Assembly: GCF_004514475.2 (NCBI RefSeq)
Contig: NZ_MYFO02000001.1
Location: 1 to 64,000, forward strand
Length of the DNA stretch: 64,000 bases
Reading direction: 5' to 3'
DNA from: Paenibacillus athensensis
GTDB lineage: Bacteria > Bacillota > Bacilli > Paenibacillales > NBRC-103111
Both the position numbers and the translations under genes were made by a program. Below the pieces are notes generated by a model. It was given only the letters and a program-made list of their open reading frames with translations. It made no database searches and had not been told where the DNA came from. Positions 16,238 to 24,439 of this stretch are shown here, in pieces (positions within the stretch are counted from its first letter, which is position 1; each line of letters begins with the position of its first letter).

Positions 16238-17596
16238 TTAGTTGTAAATGGCGAAGCGGCGGCTTTGCAAAAATTGCCGGTAGCGGCCCAGCAGCTGGAG
16301 CCGTTCCTCTGCGTGGCGGGCGGCGATGCAGACATAGCTGCGGCCTTTGAACAGCTTGCCTGCGGCTTGCGGAGCCTCGGCCAGCTGCGCAGCCAGACAG
16401 AGGGCGTTGGCGGCAAGCGGGATTAGCCCGGACGAACGGCCGGGCAGGAACAGCAGTTCCTCGCGCTCCAGCTCAGCCAGCCATGCGGCATAATCGAACC
16501 TGCGCTCATAACCGAGCGACAGGGAGATCAGGCTGCCGGTCAAGCCGAAGTCGGACAAATAGCGGTCGAGCCCGGCATTGATCAGGCCCATCGATTGGCG
16601 GGCGTTGATTTCGACGATCGGCACGAGTGCTCCGTCGGTTAGCCGCATCGAATCGACGCATACGTTGCCCCGATAGCCGTCCTTGAACAGCTCGCCGGCG
16701 ATTCGTTCCATAAGCGTGAAATAACCGGCCTGCTCCAGCACCGTCATCAGCTCGGGACCGGCTTGCGCTGAACCGAGATAGGCGAAGGCGTCGTTGACCA
16801 TCGTTTGCACGGACAGCAGCGACCAGCGACCGTCGTCGTCAATGCGGAACTGGCAGGAAAAGTCGGTTTCCTTCTCCAGAAGCGGCTCCAGCAGAAAACG
16901 GGAGCTGCGGCCTTGCTGCTCTTGGGCAAGCAGGTGCTTGACGACGCGCTGGAGCAGGGGCGGGGCAGAGACAAGCATATTGCCCTTGCCGGAAACGCCG
17001 AACGGGTCTTTGATCAGAAAAGGGCCTTCGGCCAGCAGCCGTTCGCCGATCCGCTGAAGCTCTTCGGCACTTTCGGCGACGACGCCGGGCGAGATCAGAC
17101 CAAGCCGCTCATACATATGATGCGAATAGATTTTCGAATTCACCGCCCGTACAGCTTCATAGGAGGGGGCGTTGTGGGCCAGCCCGTAGCGGTCGGCAAA
17201 TTCGGCCAGCTGCGGAATGACCGCATACGCCGACAAGCGGCGGCCCTGCGGGCTTAGCCGCTCAACGGCAGGCGCAGCTTCGGCTTCCAGCCCGAGCGCG
17301 AATACCGAACGCGGGCTCGATGGAGTGAGCGCCGCTTCCGTCAGCGGCGCGCGATTCGCTTCGAATCGGTAGCCGAGCCGGTACAGATAGGCGTGCTGCG
17401 CCACCGGCAGCCCGTAGCGGACAAGCAGCGCGTCGCCTTCGGAGCAAAGCGCAAATAACAGCTCGTCCATTGCGCCGATAATAAAGGCGCGCTCTTTGTC
17501 GGGCATGGACGGCAGCTGGCTTGCGCCCGGCTCGCGCCAGAATTGCTCGGCGTCAAAGCTGCCGGCCACCAGCGAGCTGGCGCGACGGCTATTCAT
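16238..17596 (-). CDS. ATP-grasp ligase of a carrier-protein pathway
   Basis: The ATG at 17596 overlaps the end of the ACP gene by 8 bases (ATGAATAG) and gives 452 residues; an earlier in-frame ATG lies wholly inside the ACP gene. The C-terminal half is an ATP-grasp domain, with the nucleotide-binding segment 'FLIKDPFGVSGKGNMLV', a central 'FLLEPLLEKETDFSCQFRI' and the metal-binding 'ALVPIVEINARQSMGL'. ATP-grasp enzymes activate a carboxylate as acyl phosphate and join it to an amine or thiol. In butirosin synthesis BtrJ loads and elongates an amino acid on the carrier protein BtrI; the tight coupling to an ACP gene makes a similar role likely here, but the substrate is unknown. Confidence 0.82.
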   Translation of the reverse strand: MNSRRASSLVAGSFDAEQFWREPGASQLPSMPDKERAFIIGAMDELLFALCSEGDALLVRYGLPVAQHAYLYRLGYRFEANRAPLTEAALTPSSPRSVFALGLEAEAAPAVERLSPQGRRLSAYAVIPQLAEFADRYGLAHNAPSYEAVRAVNSKIYSHHMYERLGLISPGVVAESAEELQRIGERLLAEGPFLIKDPFGVSGKGNMLVSAPPLLQRVVKHLLAQEQQGRSSRFLLEPLLEKETDFSCQFRIDDDGRWSLLSVQTMVNDAFAYLGSAQAGPELMTVLEQAGYFTLMERIAGELFKDGYRGNVCVDSMRLTDGALVPIVEINARQSMGLINAGLDRYLSDFGLTGSLISLSLGYERRFDYAAWLAELEREELLFLPGRSSGLIPLAANALCLAAQLAEAPQAAGKLFKGRSYVCIAARHAEERLQLLGRYRQFLQSRRFAIYN

Positions 17597-17861
17597 TTTC
17601 GGCAAGCCGGCCTGCGATATATTCGCCCAGCTTGCCAATTGAGCTGAGATGGTCAAAGTCGAATTGCTCGAAATCGATTTCAATAGAAAAGCTGTCCTCC
17701 AGACCGAGAATAAAGCTGATCATTTGCAGGGAATCGAGGCCGATTTCGTTGATGATGTCGGTCGATTCGGTCAGATTGGCAGTCAGCTCGGGATTTTTGC
17801 GAACCTCGACAAGCACGTTTTTGATTTCTTCGATCAAGACCAGCTTGGTTTCATTCATCAT
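17589..17861 (-). CDS. Acyl carrier protein
   Basis: The 90-residue acidic protein has the phosphopantetheine attachment motif 'EIGLDSLQMISF' with Ser44, flanked by the helices expected of a four-helix ACP. Length and charge agree with stand-alone carrier proteins of secondary pathways rather than with the housekeeping AcpP, whose gene is normally in the fab/plsX region. GGAGC precedes the start. It needs a phosphopantetheinyl transferase from elsewhere. It is translationally coupled to the ATP-grasp ligase gene and sits two genes away from the BtrH-like gene, the same partner set as in the butirosin side-chain pathway. Confidence 0.93.
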   Translation of the reverse strand: MMNETKLVLIEEIKNVLVEVRKNPELTANLTESTDIINEIGLDSLQMISFILGLEDSFSIEIDFEQFDFDHLSSIGKLGEYIAGRLAENE

Positions 17862-17911
17862 GCATAGCTCCTGACTTTATAAAATGGTGTAGGGAAGAGG
17901 AAGAACGTCGG

Positions 17912-18487
17912 CTACAGCAGCGTTATTGCGAAAATGTACATATAAGGGTTGTCCGGCAGCTCGACGGTTTGCAGCAGCGCGGCGGGATCGAGGTCCAGCG
18001 TCTGGAGCCACAGGCCGACGGGAAATTCCAGCGGCTTGCGGTCGCGCCAGTAGTAGGGCATGCGTAAAGCCACCCGTTCGCCGTAGCTGAGCTCCTTGTA
18101 GTCCCACAGCTTGCACAGATCGGACAAGCCCAGCCGGGCCCGCGAGCTGAATGTTTGCCCGTCGCGCTCGTAAGTGAAGCGCACGGTGTCTTCGTAGTCG
18201 CCCCAAGTCGTGACGCCGATCAGCGCCAGCTGACGGAAAGGCCGGTCGCAGCGCAGCTCGAGAATTTGTCCCTCGCAGCTGATATGGTCGTCATCCGTGG
18301 TGTCGGTTGCGGGAAATTGAAACGGGATGCCTTCGCATTCAATCCTTTCGCCATTGGGCAGCAGCGGTCCCGGAAGGCTGCTGAACGAATGCTCCATGCA
18401 GCCCCAGATGCCCAGGTCGGGCCAGGATACGGCTTTGCCGTTGAAGTAGGGGGCAAGCGGCAGAGCATAGGCGTGCGCTGTCGTCAT
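17912..18487 (-). CDS. Unknown beta-sandwich-like protein in the biosynthetic operon
   Basis: The 191-residue product has no signal peptide and no family that I recognise with certainty. The text has alternating strands with many aromatic residues: 'YFNGKAVSWPDLGIWG', 'EGIPFQFPATDTTDDDHISC', 'FRQLALIGVTTWGDYEDTV' and 'RMPYYWRDRKPLEFPVGLW'. This pattern of a cargo-type jelly roll resembles galactose-binding or NPCBM-like folds attached to glycosidases, so it may bind a sugar-containing intermediate. It lies 7 bases after the BtrH-like gene and 50 bases before the ACP gene on the same strand, so it belongs to the pathway operon. Confidence 0.7.
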   Translation of the reverse strand: MTTAHAYALPLAPYFNGKAVSWPDLGIWGCMEHSFSSLPGPLLPNGERIECEGIPFQFPATDTTDDDHISCEGQILELRCDRPFRQLALIGVTTWGDYEDTVRFTYERDGQTFSSRARLGLSDLCKLWDYKELSYGERVALRMPYYWRDRKPLEFPVGLWLQTLDLDPAALLQTVELPDNPYMYIFAITLL

Positions 18488-18494
18488 TGGCCGA

Positions 18495-19469
18495 TCACTC
18501 CTTTTGGGATAACGTGGCGAGCAGGATGCCGATATCGTTAAGCAAGTCGGCTTCCAGTCCGATCATCGGGGCAAGCCGCGAGCGGATTTGCGTCACGGGC
18601 ACCTGCCCTTTCATTTGCAGCTTTTTGAGATTGTTGCGAAAGGAGAACCATTTGCTCGTCAAAGTTTCCAACGTCTCCAGCGTGCTCTCCGGGATCGCGC
18701 TGGCGAGCGCCAGCTGCGGATGGTGGCGAAGAAACAACAGAAACTCCTGAAAGCTCTCGCGGAAGGCAACGATTTGCTTGAGCGGGTTCCACCAGATATC
18801 GATCAGGCCGGTGCAGTCGTCCTGACCGTCCAGATCGGCGTACAAACGCTGCAGCCCGGCCAGTCCGGCTTGAATGCGGGCATGCGCAGAAGACAGTTGG
18901 CCGAGCAGCATGTCCCTTTCGGGGGCCAGCTGCGGCGCTGACAGCTCGAAGCCGTAGGTGCTGCCGTTCAGCTCAATGCCGCCGGTGAAAAACGCGTCGA
19001 TCACGTCAAAGCTGACCCAGCCGGCGAAATCGGGCACGAAATCGACGACGTACAGCTCACGGTCGCGCGGGTTGTAGCCGGTGATCAAAATATCGTGGTT
19101 CATATGCGTCTGGCGGTAGCAGATCGTCGACCACGGAATATCCCAAATATCGCCCGTCAGAATCACTGTCGAGCCGCGTGCGAGAATGACTTCCTCGGCC
19201 AGCTCCTCAAGCGTCCGTCCGTGGTGCTGCGTCTGCTTCATCCCATAAAGCTTCTCCAGATTCATCCAGAAGGGCAGCGGCTCGTCCGGCTCCAGCGCGC
19301 TCAAATCGGTCAGCGAGCGGTAGCTGAAGCCCCAGTTGTCGGAGAACAGCCAATGAAAGGGCAGTCCGCGGGTTTTGATTGATGAGCAGATCAGAAATTC
19401 GGTGCAATCGATAAAATGGGTGCCAGCGGTATATAACTGCGGTCTGGCAAACAGCACGTCTTGAGTCAA
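18495..19469 (-). CDS. BtrH N-terminal domain-like protein (putative acyl-ACP transferase)
   Basis: The 324-residue product starts at a TTG preceded by GGAGGGAAG. Its N-terminal half reads 'HFIDCTEFLICSSIKTRGLP' with a Cys early in the domain, then 'STVILTGDIWDIPWST' and 'NHDILITGYNPRDRELYVVD', which fits the BtrH_N/peptidase C39-like fold with a Cys-His-Asp style triad. The rest is a helical DUF4872-like region. In butirosin synthesis BtrH transfers the gamma-glutamyl-AHBA chain from the carrier protein to the aminoglycoside. By analogy this protein should move an ACP-bound amino-acyl group to an amine acceptor. That activity is inferred from family and neighbours. Confidence 0.78.
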   Translation of the reverse strand: MTQDVLFARPQLYTAGTHFIDCTEFLICSSIKTRGLPFHWLFSDNWGFSYRSLTDLSALEPDEPLPFWMNLEKLYGMKQTQHHGRTLEELAEEVILARGSTVILTGDIWDIPWSTICYRQTHMNHDILITGYNPRDRELYVVDFVPDFAGWVSFDVIDAFFTGGIELNGSTYGFELSAPQLAPERDMLLGQLSSAHARIQAGLAGLQRLYADLDGQDDCTGLIDIWWNPLKQIVAFRESFQEFLLFLRHHPQLALASAIPESTLETLETLTSKWFSFRNNLKKLQMKGQVPVTQIRSRLAPMIGLEADLLNDIGILLATLSQKE

Positions 19470-19484
19470 CTCGCTTCCCTCCTG

Positions 19485-20474
19485 CTAGGATGTCGGTACA
19501 TATGGCAGCACATATTCGCCAAGCCGTTCGATTTCGCGGTCGCCGGCCATGCCGGAAAGCAGGAAATAATCGGCTCCGAGCGCTTCGTAGTGCCGCAGCG
19601 TGTCGATGACCTCGCGATAGCTGCCGACGATGGATAGCCCGTGCGCGGTGCTGATCTGGGCGATGCCCGACCACAGATGGCGGTCGACGCGATAATCCTC
19701 ATGCGCCAGCAGCTCCTTGTGCTCGGCGATGCCGACCGAGTCCACGGTTTTGAGCAGCAGGCTTTTCATTTTCTTGTCCCTTCGGCTGAAGGTGGCGCTT
19801 AGCGCCTCGGCGGCTTGCCACGCTTCATCGGAAGCGCTCCGGGCAATCACATCGATCAGCAGGCCGCAGCGAATCGAACGCCCGTATGCCTGCGCCTGCT
19901 GCTTGACCGTTGCGAACGTTTCGCCGGCCCCGGCGAAGTCGCGGGCGTAGATGACGCAAAAATCGGCGTAGCGGGCCGCTGTCGCCAGCGCTTGGGGCGA
20001 ACTGCCGGCAACGAAGATGCGAGGCGGCGGCGCTTGGGGCGTCACGCGAAACTGGTTCAAGCGGTAATAATCGCCTTGAAATGTAATCGATTCCTCCGCC
20101 GCCATGCGAAGAATAGACACGAATTCCTCCGTACGCCGGTAGCGGTCGATATGTCGTTCAAAATTTCCCTCCTTGCCTAGCTCCAGATGCGAGCTGCCGG
20201 TTACGATGTTCAAATCGATCCGGCTGCCCGTGATGAGATTGAGCGTGTTGACAGCTTTGGCCGTATAGGACGGCAGCACAAGGTTGGTGTTCTGGGCGAC
20301 GAGAAACCGCAGCCTTTCGGTCTGGGTCGCCAGCTGCGTCGCCAAAATCCAGGGGTCCATCGCCATTTGCAGACTGACGATCAAGGCGGCGTCAAAGCCG
20401 TGTCGGTCGGCAAGTTGCGTTTGGCGGACGATGTCGGCATAGGCTTCGCCTTGCAAATTCCAACAAAATTCCAT
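19485..20474 (-). CDS. LLM-class flavin-dependent monooxygenase (SsuD/BtrO-like)
   Basis: The ATG at 20474 has AAGGAAG upstream and begins MEFCWNLQGEAYADIV; the longer frame upstream looks non-coding. The 329-residue product is a luciferase-like TIM-barrel oxidoreductase close to the alkanesulfonate monooxygenase group, with 'LATQTERLRFLVAQN', 'TLNLITGSRIDLNIVTG', 'EEFVSILRMAAEE' and 'PRIFVAGSSPQALATAARYA'. It uses FMNH2 from a separate reductase and oxygen. BtrO of the butirosin pathway, which hydroxylates an ACP-bound chain, belongs to the same class. Being first in an operon with an ACP favours that kind of role over sulfonate use, although a sulfate importer lies nearby on the other strand. 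Confidence 0.85.
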   Translation of the reverse strand: MEFCWNLQGEAYADIVRQTQLADRHGFDAALIVSLQMAMDPWILATQLATQTERLRFLVAQNTNLVLPSYTAKAVNTLNLITGSRIDLNIVTGSSHLELGKEGNFERHIDRYRRTEEFVSILRMAAEESITFQGDYYRLNQFRVTPQAPPPRIFVAGSSPQALATAARYADFCVIYARDFAGAGETFATVKQQAQAYGRSIRCGLLIDVIARSASDEAWQAAEALSATFSRRDKKMKSLLLKTVDSVGIAEHKELLAHEDYRVDRHLWSGIAQISTAHGLSIVGSYREVIDTLRHYEALGADYFLLSGMAGDREIERLGEYVLPYVPTS

Positions 20475-20687
20475 CGCGCAGCTTCCTTTGTCTGATAATA
20501 GGTTCGTTAGATGACGCCGGACAACCCCCTCATTGGCCTGATCGACAAAAGCGTTCGTCAGGTGGCGTTTTTGGGCTTCAATTTCTATTTTAAACCAAAT
20601 AAACACGCGTTCTTAGTGGTCAATTTTCAGGTTGATTTGTATAGATTTCAGGTTTCTGGAAAAAAGGTCCATTGATGGCTCTTTTGC

Positions 20688-20742
20688 GAAAAAACAAAAA
20701 AGCTGACCGGCGTCATCGGCGATGACGACCACAGTCAGCTTG
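20688..20742 (-). terminator. Terminator of the toxin-like operon (minus strand)
   Basis: On the minus strand AAGCTGAC and GTCAGCTT form a stem, with an inner pairing of CGTCATCG and CGATGACG, followed by a T-rich run that appears as AAAAAACAAAAAA on the plus strand. It lies just after the small beta-protein gene and separates the toxin-like operon from the biosynthetic operon. Confidence 0.82.
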
Positions 20743-20751
20743 GAGCAACGG

Positions 20752-21078
20752 CTAGTTATGTCCGTTGATGTTGAAAAAACCGTCCTGGAACATGATGTCG
20801 ATAATCGAATTGCGGTTCAGCTTGTCGTCAAGCTGCGAGCCGCGCGTGACAACGAATTCCTGCCGCGACATGATTTCGCCGTTCAGCAAGGCGACCAGCA
20901 CGAAGCCGTTTAAATAAATGTTGCGCGAGTTGCCGTATTCGACCACCTTGGACTCATACGGCGACAGCGCCATGTCTTGCGTGCCGGCGCTGTTGGAAGG
21001 ATTCTCGCCTTCGCGGATGTACAAGGTTAATGAAAGATTATGATTAGTTTGATTATGAAATGTTTTTCTGCCTGCCAT
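20752..21078 (-). CDS. Small beta-rich protein of the toxin-like operon
   Basis: The ATG at 21078 follows GGAAAGGAAA and gives 108 residues. There is no signal peptide. The sequence looks like a compact beta protein: 'TNHNLSLTLYIREGENPSN', 'ALSPYESKVVEYGNSRNIYL', 'GFVLVALLNGEIMSRQEFV' and a C-terminal 'DIMFQDGFFNINGHN'. I do not recognise the family. It is the last gene of a four-gene minus-strand operon otherwise made of helical toxin-like proteins, so it might be a membrane- or sugar-binding accessory component, an immunity protein, or a chaperone. Confidence 0.75.
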   Translation of the reverse strand: MAGRKTFHNQTNHNLSLTLYIREGENPSNSAGTQDMALSPYESKVVEYGNSRNIYLNGFVLVALLNGEIMSRQEFVVTRGSQLDDKLNRNSIIDIMFQDGFFNINGHN

Positions 21079-21224
21079 GATAAGGTCACTTTCCTTTCCA
21101 AATGGTGGTGCGTCTTTGAATTTCACGGTTTTCGCGCCGTTGTTAAGACTCAGCTTGCCGTCAGGGTGCAGACTCGCGAGCGCCAAGCGTCTGCGTCAAC
21201 GATTGGCAGGCGCCAAGCGGCGGA

Positions 21225-22019
21225 TCAGCTCCAGACGTTGCCGGCAAACGCTTGCGCTTCGCCTGCGACCTGCTGCCATTGCGTGATCGCCAGCTCAATG
21301 CCCAGCTCGGTCAAAAAAGGCGATTCCGGATCAAAGCCGTCGGCGTAAGCTTCGGCAATTGCCGCCAAATCCTCCTTGATCGCGGTCCAGCTGCCGCGAA
21401 TGAGCTGGATCTTGGCCAGCGGCGAATTCATCAGGCTGTTCAGCAGCCCTGGAAGCAGCGCCAGCGCCTTGGCGACTTCCCCGGCTTGGCCGCCAGGGTC
21501 GTAGCTGGCGCGCAGGCTGCGCGCGGATACGTTGGAGCCGGCTGCTTGCGTCACCTGCCGTTTGACTTTATCAATCGCATTGGCGAAGCGGACAACAGCG
21601 TCGGCGATCGTGGCAGCGAGCGATTCGTTGGCGACGACCTCGGCCGTTAATGCGTCGATCAGCTGCGTGAACTGCGGCATATAAGCAGCAACGCTGCCGC
21701 CGTTATCCAGCGCATCGACGATTTGTTTGAGCTTGGCGTATTGCTCTTTGACGTCGGCCGTTCCGTACTTGTAAATCGCTTTGGCCAGATGGATCATATT
21801 CGGAAACGTCCGCTGCTGCCAGTCGGTTGCACAGGCGTACAGCTCGGGAAACGCCGGAACGATGCCGTTAATATAGGAGCCAACCTTTTGTCCGGTTGTC
21901 ACAATTTGGTTGACGTATCCGTTGACGCTATTCCAGTCGGACAGTGAGACGGCGTAAGGAGAGCGGGAGGGGTCGCTTAATGCGCCCGGGCCTAGTTTGG
22001 CGTCTAATACAGCGGTCAT
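21225..22019 (-). CDS. Helical toxin-like component without hydrophobic head
   Basis: The 264-residue product starts after GGAAGGAAGG and has no signal peptide. It is almost fully helical. It is a distant paralogue of the 368-residue protein encoded at 24440-25546: both have an 'LS.(A)DW' opening, the motif 'W..(R/D)TFP' ('ATDWQQRTFPNMIHLAKA' here), a 'GSWTAIKEDLAAIAEA' helix and a C-terminal 'QWQQVAGEAQAF' helix. What it lacks is the central hydrophobic hairpin and part of the coiled coil. Such soluble partners without a membrane-inserting head occur in multi-component alpha-helical pore-forming toxins of the Hbl/Nhe/Ahl/Xax types. The toxin role is inference. Confidence 0.72.
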   Translation of the reverse strand: MTAVLDAKLGPGALSDPSRSPYAVSLSDWNSVNGYVNQIVTTGQKVGSYINGIVPAFPELYACATDWQQRTFPNMIHLAKAIYKYGTADVKEQYAKLKQIVDALDNGGSVAAYMPQFTQLIDALTAEVVANESLAATIADAVVRFANAIDKVKRQVTQAAGSNVSARSLRASYDPGGQAGEVAKALALLPGLLNSLMNSPLAKIQLIRGSWTAIKEDLAAIAEAYADGFDPESPFLTELGIELAITQWQQVAGEAQAFAGNVWS

Positions 22020-22037
22020 AAATTTTTCCTTCCTTCC

Positions 22038-24350
22038 CTAATTCATCTTCGCGATCAGCGAGCCGGAAAATTCCAGCTCAATGCCCGTCAGGCCCGACAA
22101 ATCGAGCTGGCGGTTGTATTGGCTGTCTGTAGCCAGGCTAACGCGCCATTCGGTAAATGGCGTCGGGACGAAATAGGCGAATTTCGTTTCATCGGCCAAC
22201 CGTCCGTCCAGCAGCACGCTGCCGTTTGCCGGATCGTAAATAAAGCCGAGCTGCAGTCCTTGCGACACGAAGGGCGTCGTGGGCTTGTTCTGCCAGCGGT
22301 CGGTATAAACACCCGTCGTACGCAGCTCCACATAAATCGGGGAAGCGCAGCGCGCGCCTGCCAGCCGAACGCGTACCAAGTCCACGCGCACGCGGTTGAA
22401 ATCGGCAAATACGCTGTCCAGCGCACCGATGGTAAACGATACGCTGCCGTTTTGCTTGAAGGCCTCCAGCTTGCCGGCTGCGGTAATGGCATAAGGCATG
22501 TTCTGGAACGCTTGCGGATGCGGATTGAAATGCTCCAGCGCCCGATTGTAGTCGTTCTGGATTTGCGCCAGCCCGGACGTCAGCGCTTCGATTTTCTCCG
22601 TGATTGAGCAGCTGCAGGTTGAGTCCTGCAGCGCCCAATATTTGTAGGCGTGCATGTAGTTTTCCAGCGCCACGAACAGCGACATCTTTTGCATCAAATA
22701 GCGCAAATAAAACTGCTGCATCATTTCCGTCGTCGGCGCTTGACCGGCCTTGAGCTGTTTGACGTAATCCTCCAGCCGCGCCTGACGGGCGTCGTCAACC
22801 TGCTGCTGAAGCTTGAGCCGCACGAGCTGCTCGCTCATCTGAATCAGCGCCACCTGCTTGGTCGTCAAATCCTTGCCATACAAGGCGAGGATGTCCATTT
22901 GCAGCTGATAGTCGGAAGCGCCGCCAATGTTGTTGTCAATTGCCGGCTTCATGTTGGCATCAGCTTGCAGCTGATACTGATCCCAGAACACGGTGCCTGA
23001 CAGCTCGCCCTGATCGCCGTCCAGCGACATTTGCGCCAGCTTGTCGGCCATCGATTGTCCTTGGGCCAGGCTGGTTGCAGCTTGCTGAATTTTGATCGCC
23101 ATGTCGTATACTTTGGCCAGCGCTTCAATGATTTTGGATAAATTTTTCATCGCGTCGCCAAGCTCCACGGCATTTTTGGCCGCTGTAGCCGCAGCGGCAG
23201 CCGCTTCGGCCGCGGCGGCAGGCGCAGCCGCTCCCGCTGTTGCAGCCATAGTCGCGATCGAAGAAGCAAAGTCGAGAATAGCGCCGATAATCGCCAGAGC
23301 CGCTTTCCATTGCTGCTGCGTTTTCCACACCTCAAGGCCAAGCGCAAAGGTGCCGGCAGCACGCTGCATCTCCAGTTGCTGCATCTTGAATCGGGTCATG
23401 GCGGCGTCTACGGCTTTGCGGGCGATGCCTAGGTTGGTGTCGCACTGCTGGATCAGCTGCTGATTGAACTGCGATTGTGCCACACTATCCTTGAGCATCA
23501 GCTCGGCGGCTTCAATACGTGCGTTCAAATCCGATTCCTGGGCGCTGAAGCGTTCGTACTGGCGCTCGTATTCCAGCGCAACCGCGGTATAAGCGGCAGC
23601 CGTATCCTTGTATACCTGCGGACTGAGCACGGGTACGAACAGGGCGTTGCTCGGCTGGCTCTTGAGAATGACGAGCAGCGAAGCGCTTTGCACGACCATT
23701 TCATTAAAAGCGGGCGAGAAGACGGCGCAGGCGCGAATCCACTCCAGCATCGGCTCCGCGGCGTCCGGCTGGCGATTTACGAGCACGGTCGCGTACATGA
23801 ATTCCTCGACCAGCATCAAATGCAGGTCGGAGCCTTCATTCGTCAGCGGAGCCGTCAGCGACTTGAGCGGAATTTGCTGCAGCTTGTTGTCGGCGCAGCT
23901 GATGCGCAGTCCGATCGTGTCCAGCTTGGAAATCGCCAGAGAGGTTGGTTCGCTTTGTCCGGCCATCAGCGCCTTGATTTGCAGCGGAGCCGTGAATTCC
24001 TGCGCATAGAGCAGCAGCACGGCATTGGCCTTTTCACGGAAATCAAGCGTAATCCGGGCTTGGTCGCTCGTTTCGATGCGGCGGGCGAAGAGGGTCAGCG
24101 AGCTGCTTTGCAACGTCCAGTTCAGACCGGCCGGAATGCGGACGACATCGGCGTATACGGACACCATCAGGGGCGAGACGCCTTGCTGCTTCAGCATTTG
24201 CTGCAGCTTGCCCAAATCGACCACCATGTCGCGCACGACGGTGTGGTATTTGTTCAGCGATGTCAATGTACAGTCGGGAATGCTGGCTTCCTGCCGAACC
24301 TCTTGGAACAGCGTATCCCAGTCGGTCGGAAGGTCGAGCGTAATCGTCAT
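22038..24350 (-). CDS. Large coiled-coil protein with Ala-rich hydrophobic segment, toxin-like component
   Basis: The 770-residue product follows GGAGG and has no signal peptide. The first ~230 residues look beta-rich ('SLTLFARRIETSDQARITLD'). From about 250 long amphipathic helices begin ('AALEYERQ'-type heptads), interrupted near 355-395 by a hydrophobic, very Ala-rich stretch ('WKAALAIIGAILDFASSIAT' and following) that could insert into a membrane. More coiled coil runs to about 620, and the last ~150 residues are a beta sandwich ending 'LDLSGLTGIELEFSGSLIA'. This layout recalls the stalk and C-terminal region of Tc toxin A subunits and other helical pore formers, but I cannot assign a family. 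It lies between the two helical paralogues. Confidence 0.72.
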   Translation of the reverse strand: MTITLDLPTDWDTLFQEVRQEASIPDCTLTSLNKYHTVVRDMVVDLGKLQQMLKQQGVSPLMVSVYADVVRIPAGLNWTLQSSSLTLFARRIETSDQARITLDFREKANAVLLLYAQEFTAPLQIKALMAGQSEPTSLAISKLDTIGLRISCADNKLQQIPLKSLTAPLTNEGSDLHLMLVEEFMYATVLVNRQPDAAEPMLEWIRACAVFSPAFNEMVVQSASLLVILKSQPSNALFVPVLSPQVYKDTAAAYTAVALEYERQYERFSAQESDLNARIEAAELMLKDSVAQSQFNQQLIQQCDTNLGIARKAVDAAMTRFKMQQLEMQRAAGTFALGLEVWKTQQQWKAALAIIGAILDFASSIATMAATAGAAAPAAAAEAAAAAATAAKNAVELGDAMKNLSKIIEALAKVYDMAIKIQQAATSLAQGQSMADKLAQMSLDGDQGELSGTVFWDQYQLQADANMKPAIDNNIGGASDYQLQMDILALYGKDLTTKQVALIQMSEQLVRLKLQQQVDDARQARLEDYVKQLKAGQAPTTEMMQQFYLRYLMQKMSLFVALENYMHAYKYWALQDSTCSCSITEKIEALTSGLAQIQNDYNRALEHFNPHPQAFQNMPYAITAAGKLEAFKQNGSVSFTIGALDSVFADFNRVRVDLVRVRLAGARCASPIYVELRTTGVYTDRWQNKPTTPFVSQGLQLGFIYDPANGSVLLDGRLADETKFAYFVPTPFTEWRVSLATDSQYNRQLDLSGLTGIELEFSGSLIAKMN

Positions 24351-24439
24351 GATGAAGGCCTCCGTTTCAAGGGTAATAGAAATCTGGCGAAAGGACTGTT
24401 CGGCCCCCTCGCCAGCTCTGTCATGCTATGAGAGATACA

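Noticed and set aside
19485..20474. Reading the LLM monooxygenase as an alkanesulfonate monooxygenase serving the nearby sulfate importer
   Set aside because: It is on the opposite strand, separated from the importer by the toxin-like operon, and is co-directional with and close to ACP-pathway genes. The sulfonate role cannot be fully excluded.
20475..20606. Longer N-terminus of the LLM monooxygenase
   Set aside because: The extra 44 residues have no similarity to the family and the ATG at 20474 has a good ribosome site with the expected family start.
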